DNA of 64,000 nt, from contig CM026433.1 in NCBI GenBank assembly GCA_014871385.1, positions 7,368,740 to 7,432,739 on the forward strand, given 5' to 3'. The notes beneath the pieces were generated by a model, which made no database searches, was not told where the DNA came from, and was given only the letters and a program-made list of their open reading frames with translations. The stretch's first letter is position 1. Each line of letters opens with the position of its first letter. The translations under genes were made by a program, and so were the position numbers. Positions 45,866-58,141 of the stretch are shown here, in pieces. The stretch comes from Ceratodon purpureus (Eukaryota; Streptophyta; Bryopsida; Pseudoditrichales; Ditrichaceae).

Positions 45866-48390
45866 GTTGACTCCTCACCATCCCATCCCAAATTTCAACC
45901 GCCATAGTTGCAATGCTCCCCCTCATTCAAGCTCAACTCTCATAAACAATATTAAAGTTTCAGTAATTTTGACAATTACCAACATTCAAATATGTGTCCC
46001 AGTAAGTTAATACTATCACTCAACCCACTTCAATTCACATAAGTTAGCATAAAACACCCTTCATTTCCCACATTCTAGAAACTTCCCTCACATGCCACAC
46101 AGACTGTGAACCTAAGGAAACAATACTATCTTAGAACAAGACCAAAGAGAGACAAAAGGAAACCAAAGGTGAGCACACTTAGGGAGAGAAAATTGAGGAG
46201 AAGACCAGGTTTGAAGGTTTGAAGAGCATTGGTTGTGTGAAGGTAGGACTTGATGTGAGGTGATGACTGTGGAAGGAAGGGAGAGGACACCAACATGGCC
46301 GAGTGAGGAGATCTCGGAGCCTTGACTTCATGTCCTCGACTTCACAGATACGAATCATCATATGACGATGATGATGATGATGATGAAGAAGGAGAAGACG
46401 ATTGAAGCACAGTGACTCGAGAGACTGAGTTTTTGCATCTACAGTAGAAGCACCGGATTGATTGAGGCATGGTGGAAGTTTCTGGGAGGTGGTATTCCTC
46501 AGTGTGGGGTCATCACTCGGTGGGTTGGTTGGTGAGCTCATCACTGACTTGGCTCCTTGCACTTGCTTGCGTGCCGGCGGATATTTGCTTCCCTTTGCCC
46601 ATCAGGGCGGTCTGAACAAGCCTAGTTTGGTACCACTTCACACCATCAAGCTTTACTTTCCTTTTAGTTCCACTTAGAGAAAAGAGAGAGAGAAAGAGAG
46701 AGAGAGACTGTGAGTTTGTTTCTGAACTTTTCTCGTTTCGGAACTTTTCTTCGTTTCTGTGTTTGGTTGGTGAGGTGGAGGTGGAGGTGGAGGTGACACA
46801 TCTTTGGGAGTGTTTGGGAGAAAAAGGTGGTACTTTTGGGTATGTGGGGATGATGCTAGGTTGATGGAAATGAACCTCTTTCTTTCGGATTTTGAAGCTC
46901 TGTGGGTAGTGGAGATGGTGAGTGATGGTGTAGGAATGTGGGTATGCGTTTGTTGTCGGTAGGAGGGGATGTGTTGGATTGGGTTCTAGGAATGTAGGGT
47001 TGAGTGGTTTGGTTGATGGGTTGGATCGGGTGTTGGCAATGGTTTGGAGATTTGGGAGAAGCTAATCAGGTTTGAGCTCATTTGGTGTTTGTGGAGGTTT
47101 TTCTTTTGGTTGTTGGGATGTGATTCTATCCGTTTTGAGGAGCTTGGGAGTGGGTCAAGGTTCATGTGATTGCTGGGGGTTGGAATTTGGGGTCTGCCGG
47201 CCGGGATGCTGTTGTGGTTTTGGTGTTTGACTGCGTCAGTACTAGGTCGTGGGAAGGGGACGGAGGTGCAGGAATGATTGACTGTGTGTGTGAGGGTGGG
47301 AGGTGAGTGGAGTGCATCTTTGGGTGAGCACTTTGAATCTTCTGCTTCGGAAAGGACCGAAGCATGTAAGTGTTGGCGTGTTTTGACGGCTGGCGGATCT
47401 TTTGACTTTCATTACAGCTGCATATTCGTGGCTTGGTTCGGGGGATTGTCATATTCAGATTCGATTCTGGAGTCTTCGTTAATAACCCTAGAAGCTGGGT
47501 TTTACGTCGGTACTGATTTGCTGCGTCGCTGAGGATATGGTGTGGATTTTGTTTTAGAAGGGGGCTTATTAGGTTTTGTAGCGAAAGAGGGAGGGAACTG
47601 AAGTCTGAGGTGTGAATAATTCAATAACTGGCGATTGGGCATTTAGGTTTTGTGACTTATCAGATGAGACGGGCTTGACTGGGGAGCAGGGCATAGTTTT
47701 CTAAGGACCTGTGGTTATCAATTATGTTGTTTTCGTTCGTTATGTAAAGAGGATCTCAAGAGAACGTTTTGTCATTGTTATGCTTTTTCGTGTCTCTTGT
47801 TTCTTTGATAATCTGCTACTTTCACCAGTCGGATTATATTGAAGTTTTTGATCCATGTTGATCCCTCGCTCTTGTCCTTTATTATCGTTTGATAATTGCA
47901 GTGGTTTCTCTAGAAAATTGTTCCTGTGACTGTTCTGATCGATTCTCATTCTCATGGTTCCGTGCGTTGTTTGCAGCTGTGTAGTGGGAGCCTGAGTTGA
48001 TGGTCAGGAACGGTTTGCTGAAGACGATGAATAGGCTCTATGTTGACGTTGGGCAGATGCACAGAAGTCACAAGAAGATTTTCCTGGCTTGATGATTCAT
48101 GAATTCAGAATTGGAAGCCTTTGAGAGGATTTGGATATTGTGGAGTCCTGACTATCTAGGAATTTGGCCTGTGCAATGGCGGTGATTTGAATAGGGTTTG
48201 ATCCTTATAACATAAACTACTGGTTAAAAGTATCAGCCTTCATATGGTTACAAAGAAAGATCTCTCCTTGTGATACGCACTTTCTATTGGGTGCTTGACA
48301 ACATGAATTGCTCTTGGTATGATATCTAGTTGAGAAGTCGAGCACCACATTCGAGCTAGCCTAGAAAGACTGATCAGAAAGGGGTCGACC
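45866..48390 (+). promoter_or_regulatory. Spacer and probable 5' leader of the U-box gene
   Basis: The left part (to about 46700) is spacer with a GATGAT trinucleotide tract near 46365-46387. A GA-rich tract (46678-46710) and then G/T-rich text up to 48390 look like a long transcribed leader, probably with an intron, before the ATG at 48391. Minus-strand frames with a His run are products of the GATGAT tract. Confidence 0.35.
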
Positions 48391-51308
48391 ATGGCTGAAA
48401 GTTCTTCTCACTCTCTAGTGCAGAAGATACTCGAGACGATCAATGTGATCACCACAATTGGAGATTTTAAAACTCATAAAAAGGAGTGTAATACCCTCAC
48501 AAGGCGTGTGAGTCTGCTTGTCCCACTATTTGAGGAAATCAGGGATGACCATAACTTGAGATTACATACATCCAAGAAAGGCTTAAGATGCATCAACGCT
48601 TTGGAGGCAGCCCTCCACACGGCAAAAGTCTTGCTTCATTTGTGCAATAAAGGAAGTAAGCTTTACTTGGTAAGATTTCAATCCACGTTGTTCTTGTTCA
48701 ATTTTGTCTTTCCTTTAGTTCGTGGTCTTTGCTATGACAGCCATTGAAAGCAAATTAAGTAGTTTCTTAAATTTTATGCTGCAAGATTTGCATTTCGTAG
48801 CTAGTCAATGATTGAGCTCAATCATAAAGATTCTACACTGTATATTTGTTATAGTGTATAATAGCCTTAAGATATTTTCCTGTTCTCTAGATCTTCGAAC
48901 AACAAAAAGTGGCAAAACAATTTCAGTTGTTGAACACGACATTTGTACAAGCATTAGACAGATCGAGCTCACTTGATATTTCAGATGAAGTTCGGGAACA
49001 GGTGATTCCTAATGGCCAGTTGATTCTGTGTCTTTTGTCTTAAGAGTTTTTATTTTGGGTTTAGTTTCCCTGCCTGCTCTATGCATGAGTATTTAAGTAT
49101 GCAGTTTGAGTTGGCAATTTCCCAATACGAGATCCATAATTTTATTCTAATTTTGTCAAGTGCTCCAGGTTGATTTGGTACACCTTCAATTTCAACGATC
49201 AAAAGGGCTTGACGATCCTTTGGATGCAGAGTTGAATGCCGGATTGATTCCGGTATTGGATGAGTATCAGGGTCGTTCAAGAGATCAATTGGAGAGATTG
49301 GCTAAGTTATTTAAGTTTGATACTGCAAGAGCGCTCATGAGAGAGTTACAAGCTCTACATTGGATGAGAGTTGAAAAGGAACCAGCTGTGCTTGGAATCC
49401 TGGTAAATGAGCGAGTATTTGAACAACTTCTGGGGCTCGTGAATGATATGAGAATTCTCTTCCCACAAGAAGACCTAGAGCAAGATGATCCTGAATTGAA
49501 AAAACTCCAAGTAGCCCAGAGGGCTGGTGTGGAGAGGACAGGCATGCAACTTGCTTCTGACATAGGGACATGCAAAGGAATTCCAAATATTCCAGATGAT
49601 TTCAAGTGCCCTATTTCTTTGGATCTGATGAGAGACCCTGTTATTATTGCGACAGGACAGGTTAGTGCAGCTCTTGCAGCTCTTGTTCTTTTATCTGTTT
49701 AATCACCATTTTATCTGTCCTAATGTGGCACGAGTTAACTTGTTCGTGTCCTAAGAAGGTCCTGGTTGAGATTTGTATTACGGATAGAACCATCCCTAGC
49801 CCTTATCTCATTGTGAGCCCATCTGGCTAAAATAATCTATTCATAAACATCTCTGAAGAAACCTTGTTCGAAAAGTTTAGATAAATCTTTCGATAGGTAC
49901 TCTATTCGAGGGGTTTTATTTGTAAGAATAAAACTCAGCCAGAAGTGACCATTCACAAATGGTAAGGTCTTTGATTTAAATATGCAATTAGCTCAGTTGA
50001 AGTCCCCCATACTGTTTCATGCTTCTGCAAATATAATAGTTCTAAATTGTAAGATGTGTGGCTATGCAGACATATGAACGTTCATGCATCCAGAAGTGGC
50101 TGGACAGTGGGAAACGCACATGCCCGAAAACAGGCTTGTCATTACCCCACACAAACCTGACACCGAATCACGTTCTTCGCAGTGTTATCGCCGAATGGTG
50201 TAGCCTGCACGGCATAGAGCTTCCCAAAAGGCGAACCAAGGGCTCTCAGTGCTCCCCCGAAGACAAAGCTGCTATAGACGAGCTCGTGGCAAAACTCTCC
50301 GACCCCTCACCAGAAGTACAGAGAAGCGCTGCCCATGACATCCGTCTGAGGGCGAAAAAGAATGTGGATCACCGGATTTGTATTGCAGAACAAGGGGCTA
50401 TACCCCTCTTAGTAGGCTTATTACTCTCACCTGATCAGAAGACTCAGGAACACGCTGTAACAGCACTCTTGAACTTGTCCATCAACGACAGCAACAAAGG
50501 ACGCATTGTGACTGCAGGTATGCAGCTAACCTTTCTCAATCTCATAAACGTTAACATTTTCATCTAACATGTTATCTTCAATATTATACAATCTTTTTTA
50601 CTACCCCATTTGTCGAAGTTCTTCAATTCGGTTGAACTCATGTTCTCACTGGCTTTCACAGGTGCAATTGAGCCCATTGTGGAGGTTCTGAGGAATAGTT
50701 GCACGGAGGCCCGTGAGAATGCTGCAGCGACGCTCTTCAGCCTCTCTCTAGTGGACGAAAACAAGGTCACAATTGGAAACTCCGGTGCAATCCCCGCCCT
50801 GGTTGCGTTGCTTCACGACGGCACTGCTCGAGGCAAGAAGGACGCCGCGACTGCCCTCTTCAACCTCTCGATTTACCAAGGCAACAAAGCACGTGCAGTC
50901 CAGGCCGGCGTTGTTCCCCCTCTCATGAAACTTCTGGATGACCAGCCAGCTTCCATGCTCGATGAAGCGCTCGCAATTCTAGCCATCCTGGCCACCCATG
51001 CCGAGGGCCGCTTTGCCATTGCTGCCGTTGGACCTACTCCAGTGTGGCTCAAAATCATTGCCTCCGAGTCTCCACGCAACAAAGAAAACTCAGCTGCAAT
51101 TCTACTTGCATTATGCTCACATGATCCTGAATACGCCAACCATGCAAGAGAGTCGAATGTTGTCGAGGCTTTAACCGTTTTAGCTCGTTCTCGAGAATCG
51201 ACCAACCGTGCAAAACGGAAGGCTACAGCGCTACTGGAGTTTTTGAAGAAGCCATCGCAGCCTGAGAATGTTAGTATGAGTCAAGGGGTGGATGGGCTCC
51301 GTGTATAG
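48391..51308 (+). CDS. U-box ARM-repeat E3 ubiquitin ligase (PUB12/13/SPL11 type)
   Basis: Exons 48391-48669, 48891-49001, 49169-49660, 50070-50517, 50662-51308; 1977 nt, 658 aa, matching Arabidopsis PUB13-class length (about 660). The N-terminal UND-type helical region covers about 1-250. The U-box is at about 271-345: it opens IPDDFKCPISLDLMRDPVII and continues TYERSCIQKWLDSGKRTCPK and LTPNHVLRSVIAEWC. About six armadillo repeats follow (365-640), with EQGAIPLLVGLL, AVTALLNLSIND, SGAIPALVALLHDG and AATALFNLSIYQGNK. The family ubiquitinates receptor and immune-signalling partners in the cytoplasm or at the plasma membrane; the specific substrate here is unknown. The short second and third exons follow the usual plant structure. 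Confidence 0.96.
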
Positions 51309-51970
51309 CACTGGTGTTACAGGGGTTTGTGAAGGCACTGTTGCAGCTCGGTGAGTGTCTTGCAGCTTCTGACATATGATGTAGTTTATCATAGGTACCT
51401 TTGTCCATATGGTCGACTAAGTTTTGTGTGCCGTCAACGGTCATTGTATATGAGTTAGTAGAGGAGATAGTGCCGTTTGTAACGTGGTCACTTGAGCAAG
51501 GCACCATGTCTCTGTTGTGGCTTAATATGACGAAATGAAAGGAGCACGCTGTGTGTTGGTAACGGAAAGTATTTTCTCAATTGGTGTCCGTTAAGATTTT
51601 CATGCAATATCTAATTTAGCAAAGAGCGCATATTTGGAAGAACACTGATGAGCTTTGGTCTAGTTTCATCATTTGCACATCTGTCAGCTGCTCGAAGACT
51701 TGTCTGTTTATATCGGTGAGTCTTATAACTCACCGGTCTTGTTATTAGACCAACTGAAGGATCCATAACGTGCTCTGAGTCTAGACTTGCACAATTGCAT
51801 GATCGCTTTTGTAAAATTTCAGGCCTGCTTTGTTCGTCATGCTGTGTCTATATGTGGAGGTTTTTTTGTGAGCTGTGTCTGAGGGGGTTATGTTTAGGCT
51901 GATTAGAGTTATGGTATGTTCTCGCTTCTGGAGTTAAGAAATATACAAGTTAAGCTAAGCAATGAAATAC
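51309..51970 (+). other. 3' UTR and downstream flank of the U-box gene
   Basis: T-rich text without a coding frame follows the stop and leads directly into the inverted duplication. Confidence 0.5.
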
Positions 51971-52348
51971 ATGCACTGCTTGAAAGTGGTTGAATCCATG
52001 TTTCCTGTCCAACATCTTGTAAACAAACGGACACTCACGACTCACAAGCAGCCGGTTCTTCCAATGATTTTCCTACAAATTTCGCCGAACAGTGACAGAG
52101 CACCAGGGAGTTGCTGTGAGGAGTGGAAGGTACACTTGAGTCATAGACTCCTGAATTTCTAACCTTCGCCTCGTAAGAAACTTCACGATAATGAACTCAC
52201 ATCTGGGACCTGTTCCTATTTCCTGCAGATTAGCTATTGTGTCTTATAGATGGATGTGGCTCAGATTTCTTCCGGTCACTTAGCAAGCTCAGATGTTCAA
52301 TAATTCAATCTAGGATTTCAGTTGTCTGCGAACAGGTTTGGATGTTTA

Positions 52349-52748
52349 AGGTAGAAGGACCCATTCCCGACCGGGTCCCCATAACCAATCAGTAGACTTC
52401 TCCAATTCCGACAAGTTTTCAGATTTAAAATCTTGGGAGATCTAGAAGAAAGTATCAAGCATGATTGGTAGAAAGGGAATCATATGGAAATATTTTGGTA
52501 GTAGTATAATGATCAAGTTTTGGTGTCATGGTGGTCGGTTTTAGGTGGGCCTACATATTAGTTATGGGTGGTTTTCAACTTTTCACTTAAAAAATTTGTA
52601 ACTATTTCAATATTGGGAATAAAATTCCAAAAGTTTTTGCATTCAACAATAATCTTATGTTTGTACAGGGGAAAAATCCTCTTCAAATTATTTGCCTCAA
52701 AAACATATGCTAAAACCCTTAAATGGTCGGTTATAAGTCTTTCTACCT
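52349..52748. mobile_element. TA-flanked MITE, copy 5 (400 bp), with empty-site evidence
   Basis: TA at 52347-52348 and 52749-52750; ends AGGTAGAAGGACCC / GTCTTTCTACCT. Copy B of the duplication reads GGATGTTCAGCTTCTTTTTA straight across the insertion point (minus strand near 61405), so the boundaries are confirmed by an empty site. The interior is colinear with copies 1 and 6. Confidence 0.92.
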
Positions 52749-52762
52749 TAGCTTCTTTTTAA

Positions 52763-53296
52763 AACGTGGGTATAGGTATAAAAAGCGGGGACACAATCTG
52801 CACCATTTGTAGCCCTAATTTTGTGAGGGCTCTCCACCTCTCTGGAGCTTTCTCATTAGGAAAATGTGGGGTCTTCAAAAGGCCTTGTAAGACAGTTCGA
52901 AGTAGGTGAGCGTGCTGTCCACGCATCCCTCTCCAAGTAATTCCATTGGTGGATATCCTGCCCGCTGACAGCGTCAGAAGCCACAGTGTTGACAGCGTCA
53001 TTACTACTGGCACTGTTTACTGCGCTGACAGCTTTGGCACACGCCGGCGCTAGCAGCGATTGGCTCGACCCACAGAATTTAGTGTTGGTGACCTCGTAGC
53101 ACCATTGGTGCCGGCAGCATTAAAGTCTACGCGTTTCGCCAAAATTTTAGGCACGTGGGAAACCCAAAGGCCTTTTAGAGACCTCAGATTTCCCCTAATG
53201 TCGAATCACAATAGTAATCAAGTTCTTATGACCTCTAAATACAGTAACACCCGAGGTAACCACAATTGGGCACGTGGATAAGCTCCGGACTTTTGG
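52763..53296. mobile_element. Unclassified 534-bp insertion with TTTAA duplication
   Basis: Copy B of the duplication runs continuously from GCTTCTTTTTAA into CATCAATCC. Copy A has 534 bp inserted, with TTTAA on both sides (52758-52762 and 53297-53301). No clear terminal inverted repeats or TG...CA ends are visible, so the class is unknown. It contains CTGACAGC/TTGACAGCG words several times. Confidence 0.75.
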
Positions 53297-53600
53297 TTTA
53301 ACATCAATCCTACTTCATGGATAGATTGAAATATACACAAGAAGTAATGTTCATCATCACATTGTAATACAATGTATTCCACCTCTCTCTGGTCTGAGTT
53401 CTACACACAGATGAGTTGGACTAATATCGATCAAAACGTACCATTTTTGAGCGTTCAGCAATGATTCATGTATTGGTTCTAAAAACAAGTGTAAGATTTA
53501 GATTTTTAGACGTTTGAGCACATCGAGAATACACTACTTTCTATGACAGACCTATTTAGACTCTAATAAATAATCTCTCCTTAAGTCTTTACAAAAGCAA

Positions 53601-54150
53601 TGTTGATATACATGTCTATTTTCAAAATCCAACACTTGACATAATTTGAATTTGAATTTAGATACCTCAATATTTCTACTATAAAAAAGAGTGATAAATT
53701 TCAATGGAAGGTTACGGATGCAAAAGCCCGGCCGGCCGTGAGATAGAGGCCTTTCATCACGTGAGCGCCGACGAGCAGTGACTTAGCCTCCATAACCTCC
53801 ATAGGGATTTTGAACTGCCTAACACATTGCTCAAGTCTTATGTCCAATCCTAGACTGGCAGGCCACTGCCCATGCTTAGAAGAAGACCCTCGAAGCCATT
53901 TTAAGGACAGAAGCTGAAGAGACCATCTAAGACTTATTGAAAGCTTTTGACTCTACACGGTTGATTAGAAACATTTTGGGATGTTAGACAGATTTTACTG
54001 TTAGATGGACACTAATTTCGCCATGTGGAGTTATCCTCAACTCGCTCTAACTAGTTTTCTCTCTCTCTCAAGTTATGGTTACTTTCCACCCTGGATGAAA
54101 ATCCGATGAGGGTTGTACTTTTCTTTCTGCAATGAAGTTTGTTCGTTTGC
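53601..54150. other. Spacer ending in a possible LINE/SINE 3' end
   Basis: Text ending TTTGTTCGTTTGCCTC followed by an A-rich tail (54154-54170) resembles the 3' end of a plant non-LTR retrotransposon on the plus strand. No reverse transcriptase remains. Confidence 0.35.
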
Positions 54151-54789
54151 CTCAAAAAAAAATAAAAAAATGCATTATGCAATGATCCTTTTTATCCATA
54201 ACTTTTTTATATCACTCAATACTTCCAATGTGTCAACTCATTTAATTATTCTTCAAGTCTTAATTCACTCAAGATCTAAGTACTTATTCACTCACATTTG
54301 ATGATCAAGTACTTATAACTATTTCTCTAATTGCAATCTCAATTTCAAATAACACTTAACACAATTAAGGTCTTAATTGAACACCTTTCAATAAGGGGAA
54401 CATCCTTAAGTTTGCACCTCTCCCTAGGTTGCGGCTCTTTTTAAAGTTGTATCTCTTAAGGGCTTCACACCTTAACATGTTTACTTATATTCATTCTTAA
54501 GCTAATTTATATTCTTAATGTGAACTAAGCTTTCTTTAAGTTCTTTTCACATTTTAGGGATTATAATCTATTTTAAGCACTTAGTTTCTAGATTTTAAGG
54601 TTTATAATGCTCTATTTTATACTTCTCTACGAAATAAGGCCTAAAATTAAAAAGTAGCTCTATACTCTAAAATGTATGAACAATGAAGATTTAGGTTGGG
54701 TCAAGCTAAATGCACGGGATTAAAATCATGGAATTTTTCGAAAATAACAAATATGGTGTTAATACCTTATTTTCCACAAATTCCAAAGA

Positions 54790-55800
54790 TTAGAATTTGA
54801 TGCTAGTATATACATCCAACAAAAAGTTGACAATCATACTTACACTTTATGTTGATGATTGTATATTAGTGATTAATCAACTCACTTACATTCTCAACAT
54901 CAAAACTCTACTACAACAAGAATTTGATAAATCAGATGAAGGTGAACTGCACTTCATCCTTGGCAATGCAATCATCATAAATAAATCTGAAGGTTGGACT
55001 TTTATTCATCAGCAAAAATACCTTATTTCCAAACTCACATTGTACAATATGTTAGATTGCAACTCTATTAGCACCTCAATGGAATCAAGGATTCAATTAA
55101 GAAAAGAAGATTCTTTGTTATTTCAAGAACATCAACACCTTTATTGTCAAATAGTTGGCAATCTAATGCATGCTATTGTCAATACTCGATTAGACTGAGC
55201 TTATACAATTAGTAGTTTAGCACAATATCTAAGTATACTAGTCGAAACCCATATTCAAACTCTTAAAAGAACTTTGAGATATGTGAAAGGCACCTTACCT
55301 TATAAAATATGCTACAAACGTTCTTCACAAGGGGCCATTCTTCATCGATATACTGATGCTGATTGATGTGGCTCCAAAGACACTAGAAGATATAGCTTTA
55401 GTTATTTTTTTCTTTTAGCCAACGGTGTCATCTCTTGGAGCAGCAAGACACAACAATCTACTGCTCTCTATTCCACAGAATCGAAATATATAGCAATAGC
55501 TAAAGCTACACTTGAAGCCATTGGGTTAAGAAAATTACTACAAGAACTTGGGTTTCCCCAATTTGATCCTACACCTATTTATTTAGATAGCCAAAGCCCT
55601 CTTGATTTAAGAGCAAATCCAAAGTAGTCTTCACGTTCTAAGCATATTGATACTCAATATCATTTTACACGTGCAAAAGTCTTAATCAAAGAAATTAAAC
55701 TTCAATTTCGGCTGAAATCGTAGCTGATATTTTCACCAAGGCATTACCACAAGATAAGCATCTTTATTGTATGAATAAACATGGCATGTGTTTAATTCTT
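54790..55800 (+). pseudogene. Decayed Ty1/copia pol (reverse transcriptase end and RNase H)
   Basis: The plus strand encodes the copia RT catalytic box as LTLYVDDCILV, followed by EFDKSDEGELHFILG. RNase H follows with ADFTK-type text: YTDAD then a stop where Trp is usual, ISWSSKTQQSTALYSTESKY, and IVADIFTKALPQDKH. In-frame stops at about 55196-55198 and near 55364 and 55625, plus a frame break near 55710, show it is dead. gag, protease, integrase and the 5' LTR are missing: a 5'-truncated copy. Confidence 0.92.
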
Positions 55801-56293
55801 ACTGCACAAAAAAGTTCTAAAAAACAAGCACCTTTGGTTTTTAGACCTTTCAACTTCACTGGTAGTTTTCTATGTCTTGAGCAATCTTTGATTGGGAGAA
55901 ATTACACACGGAAGTGACAGTGCAAGACTTCCCAAGCCAAAACAACCAAGCAAGATCACAACAGACAATACAAAGAATGAACTCAAGCAAAGTTAAAGTA
56001 CTAACTATACTTGCCTTAATGTTGTTTTTCTTCATGTCCAGATGTTGAGGTACAAAGTTCAATCGGTATGCACACACAACAAGACACCAGCTCATCAACT
56101 ATTGAGTAGAACACTTTCTGCCTCAGCCTCTACTCTAGCCTCCGGAAACTCTCATCTGTTTCTCCAACCACAAGTTAGCACAAAGGAATGGGAGCTGCAA
56201 GGAGGAACAAGAATAAAGGTGTGACGCAACCACAAGATTATAATGCAATGACACTCCAAAAAAATGAAGCCTTAACTAGTATACTAGTGGGAG

Positions 56294-56409
56294 TGTTAGA
56301 TGTATAAAATACTCTAATAGTACATTAGTTAAGGGAGTGTGATTTTTCATAGAGAGTTGCAACACTGTTATAAAAGAGTAGCACATGTATGTGTATTTCA
56401 AATTCGTTA

Positions 56410-56481
<72 letters not shown>

Positions 56482-56499
56482 TTCTTAATTGATCTAACA
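56294..56499 (+). mobile_element. 3' LTR of the copia relic, 206 bp
   Basis: A purine tract (GTGGGAG, 56287-56293) immediately precedes TGTTAGAT, and the LTR ends ATCTAACA at 56499: perfect 8-bp inverted ends of TG...CA type. An AT microsatellite sits inside it. Confidence 0.75.
56411..56479. repeat. (AT)n microsatellite inside the LTR
   Basis: An almost pure run of AT dinucleotides of about 65 bp. Open frames reading alternating Ile and Tyr across it are artefacts. Confidence 0.97.
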
Positions 56500-58141
56500 C
56501 AAACATATTACATTATTTCAATGCATAAACTCAATGTATAAAGGTGATACATAAAGTAATGCATAATTATCATCCAAGTAGAAGTAGAAAACAACATTAT
56601 ATTTGTTTGACCTCAACCACTTAATCAGAGAGAAGAGATTTGTGTGCAAAATATGCGTTGAGGACGACGAATTGACAATTCCTCATCATAGTCGTGGAGT
56701 TTAAATTATGATGTGTTTTATTTAAGATGTAGAATAAAATACATATTTCCAATAATGGAAAGGCCTGGTGCACGTTGATTAAAAAATGACAAGCCTATAA
56801 CTACTCTTGGTGATACCACAATGTGACCATATTCTTTATATTTAGATTTATTGCTGATTTTGAGATAGAATGCTTATTATTGAAAAATTCATTTAAAAAA
56901 CAACTAAACAATATAAAAACTAGATAATACTCAAATAGTAATCCTATAATAAAAATTTAAAAGTTTGTATTGTAATCTTTTGATAGAAAAATTATACTAA
57001 AGAGATGAAGCGGTTTATCCTCAAGTTGAGGATAAAAATAAGATTGTGAAAAGTCTCAATATAATAAGTATGGTCTTCAATTACCAAAGTTGTTAATGCA
57101 TCTATAGTGTAGACTTTGTAATCCGCATTAAATGGAGGCTGTGAGGGCATAACAATTGAATCACATGATCAGCCTTTCTTGAGAAATAAGTCCTAAGTGC
57201 ACTAGGCTGCTTTCCTACATCGCAAGAAAGGATATTTACATATATCAAGAGAGATTTACCCTGATATACTAGCTTAAGAGTGAAATTTCTAGAATTACAT
57301 GGAAGGATAGAGAAAAATGATATCATCTACGACAAGTCCGTTCTTGGATAGCACCATTTTCATTCAAAAGTGGCCCTACCACAAACGTTGGAAACAGAAT
57401 TTCCAAACCATTGAACTGCTCAAGAACGCTTGCACTCATCCTAGATTTTGATACCCTAAAACAAACCCCCTTGCCTTAGGATTGCTTAATGTGAAAAAAA
57501 CAACGATATTTGAGCAGAGCTTTAGTGATTTCGTAGTTGTGGAAGCAATGCCAATGACGATGCTTGGCTTGCCCTTTTCTAACAATGAAACCTCAAACTT
57601 CTTCCAAGAAAATCAAATTTTTTGAATCCTTTTGCAAAACAATATTAGTGTCTAATATTCTAATAATCTTTATACAACGCTAAGTCTTGTCTTGGATAAA
57701 CAACAAATATCAACTTCTAAAATTTTCCATAGACTTCTACAAAATTGAATCAACAAAAAGTCTTCAAAGAAACATCAATAGACCTCCAAAACCTTCTAAA
57801 AATTTCACAACTTGAATTTCTACAAATTGATTTTAACATACATAGGCTTTGTTATAACTTGCACCTTATACTTACCAACATATTTGGTGAAGCAATTCAT
57901 TGTGTTGTCTTATTCTTTGTCATTGAAACCATTTTTGCTATTCATCTCATTCTTTCACTACCACAAAGTCGACAAATTCAAACTACAAATGACAGAGCAA
58001 CCTCAGATAGCTACACTCGTCACTTCAGAGATCAGCACCAGCAATAAAACACAAGAATGCACAGAAGATCTGTTTCTCCAGTTCAATCAATACGTTAAAT
58101 GTACAATTTCACCGCTGCAGTCGGCCATTTGTTATGATGAA
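56500..58141. other. AT-rich spacer, no gene recognised
   Basis: Short frames only; no domain or splice structure. The right edge should contain the 3' UTR of the BLOC-1 subunit gene. Confidence 0.3.

Larger units (their letters stand above)
51975..53600 (+). repeat. Inverted duplication, copy A (interrupted by two insertions)
   Basis: Reads in opposite orientation to 61105-61792. The match runs through 51975-52346, resumes for about 12 bp at 52751-52762, and resumes again at 53297-53600. Shared words include GGACCTGTTCCTATTTCCTG, GATGGATGTGGCT and AGACGTTTGAGCACATC. Two elements absent from copy B split it. Confidence 0.9.

Noticed and set aside
46179..46562. 127-codon minus-strand frame with a His run
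   Set aside because: The His run comes from a GATGAT trinucleotide tract; the rest has no motif or splice partners.
56276..56506. 76-codon minus-strand frame
   Set aside because: It is mostly alternating Ile-Tyr from the AT microsatellite.
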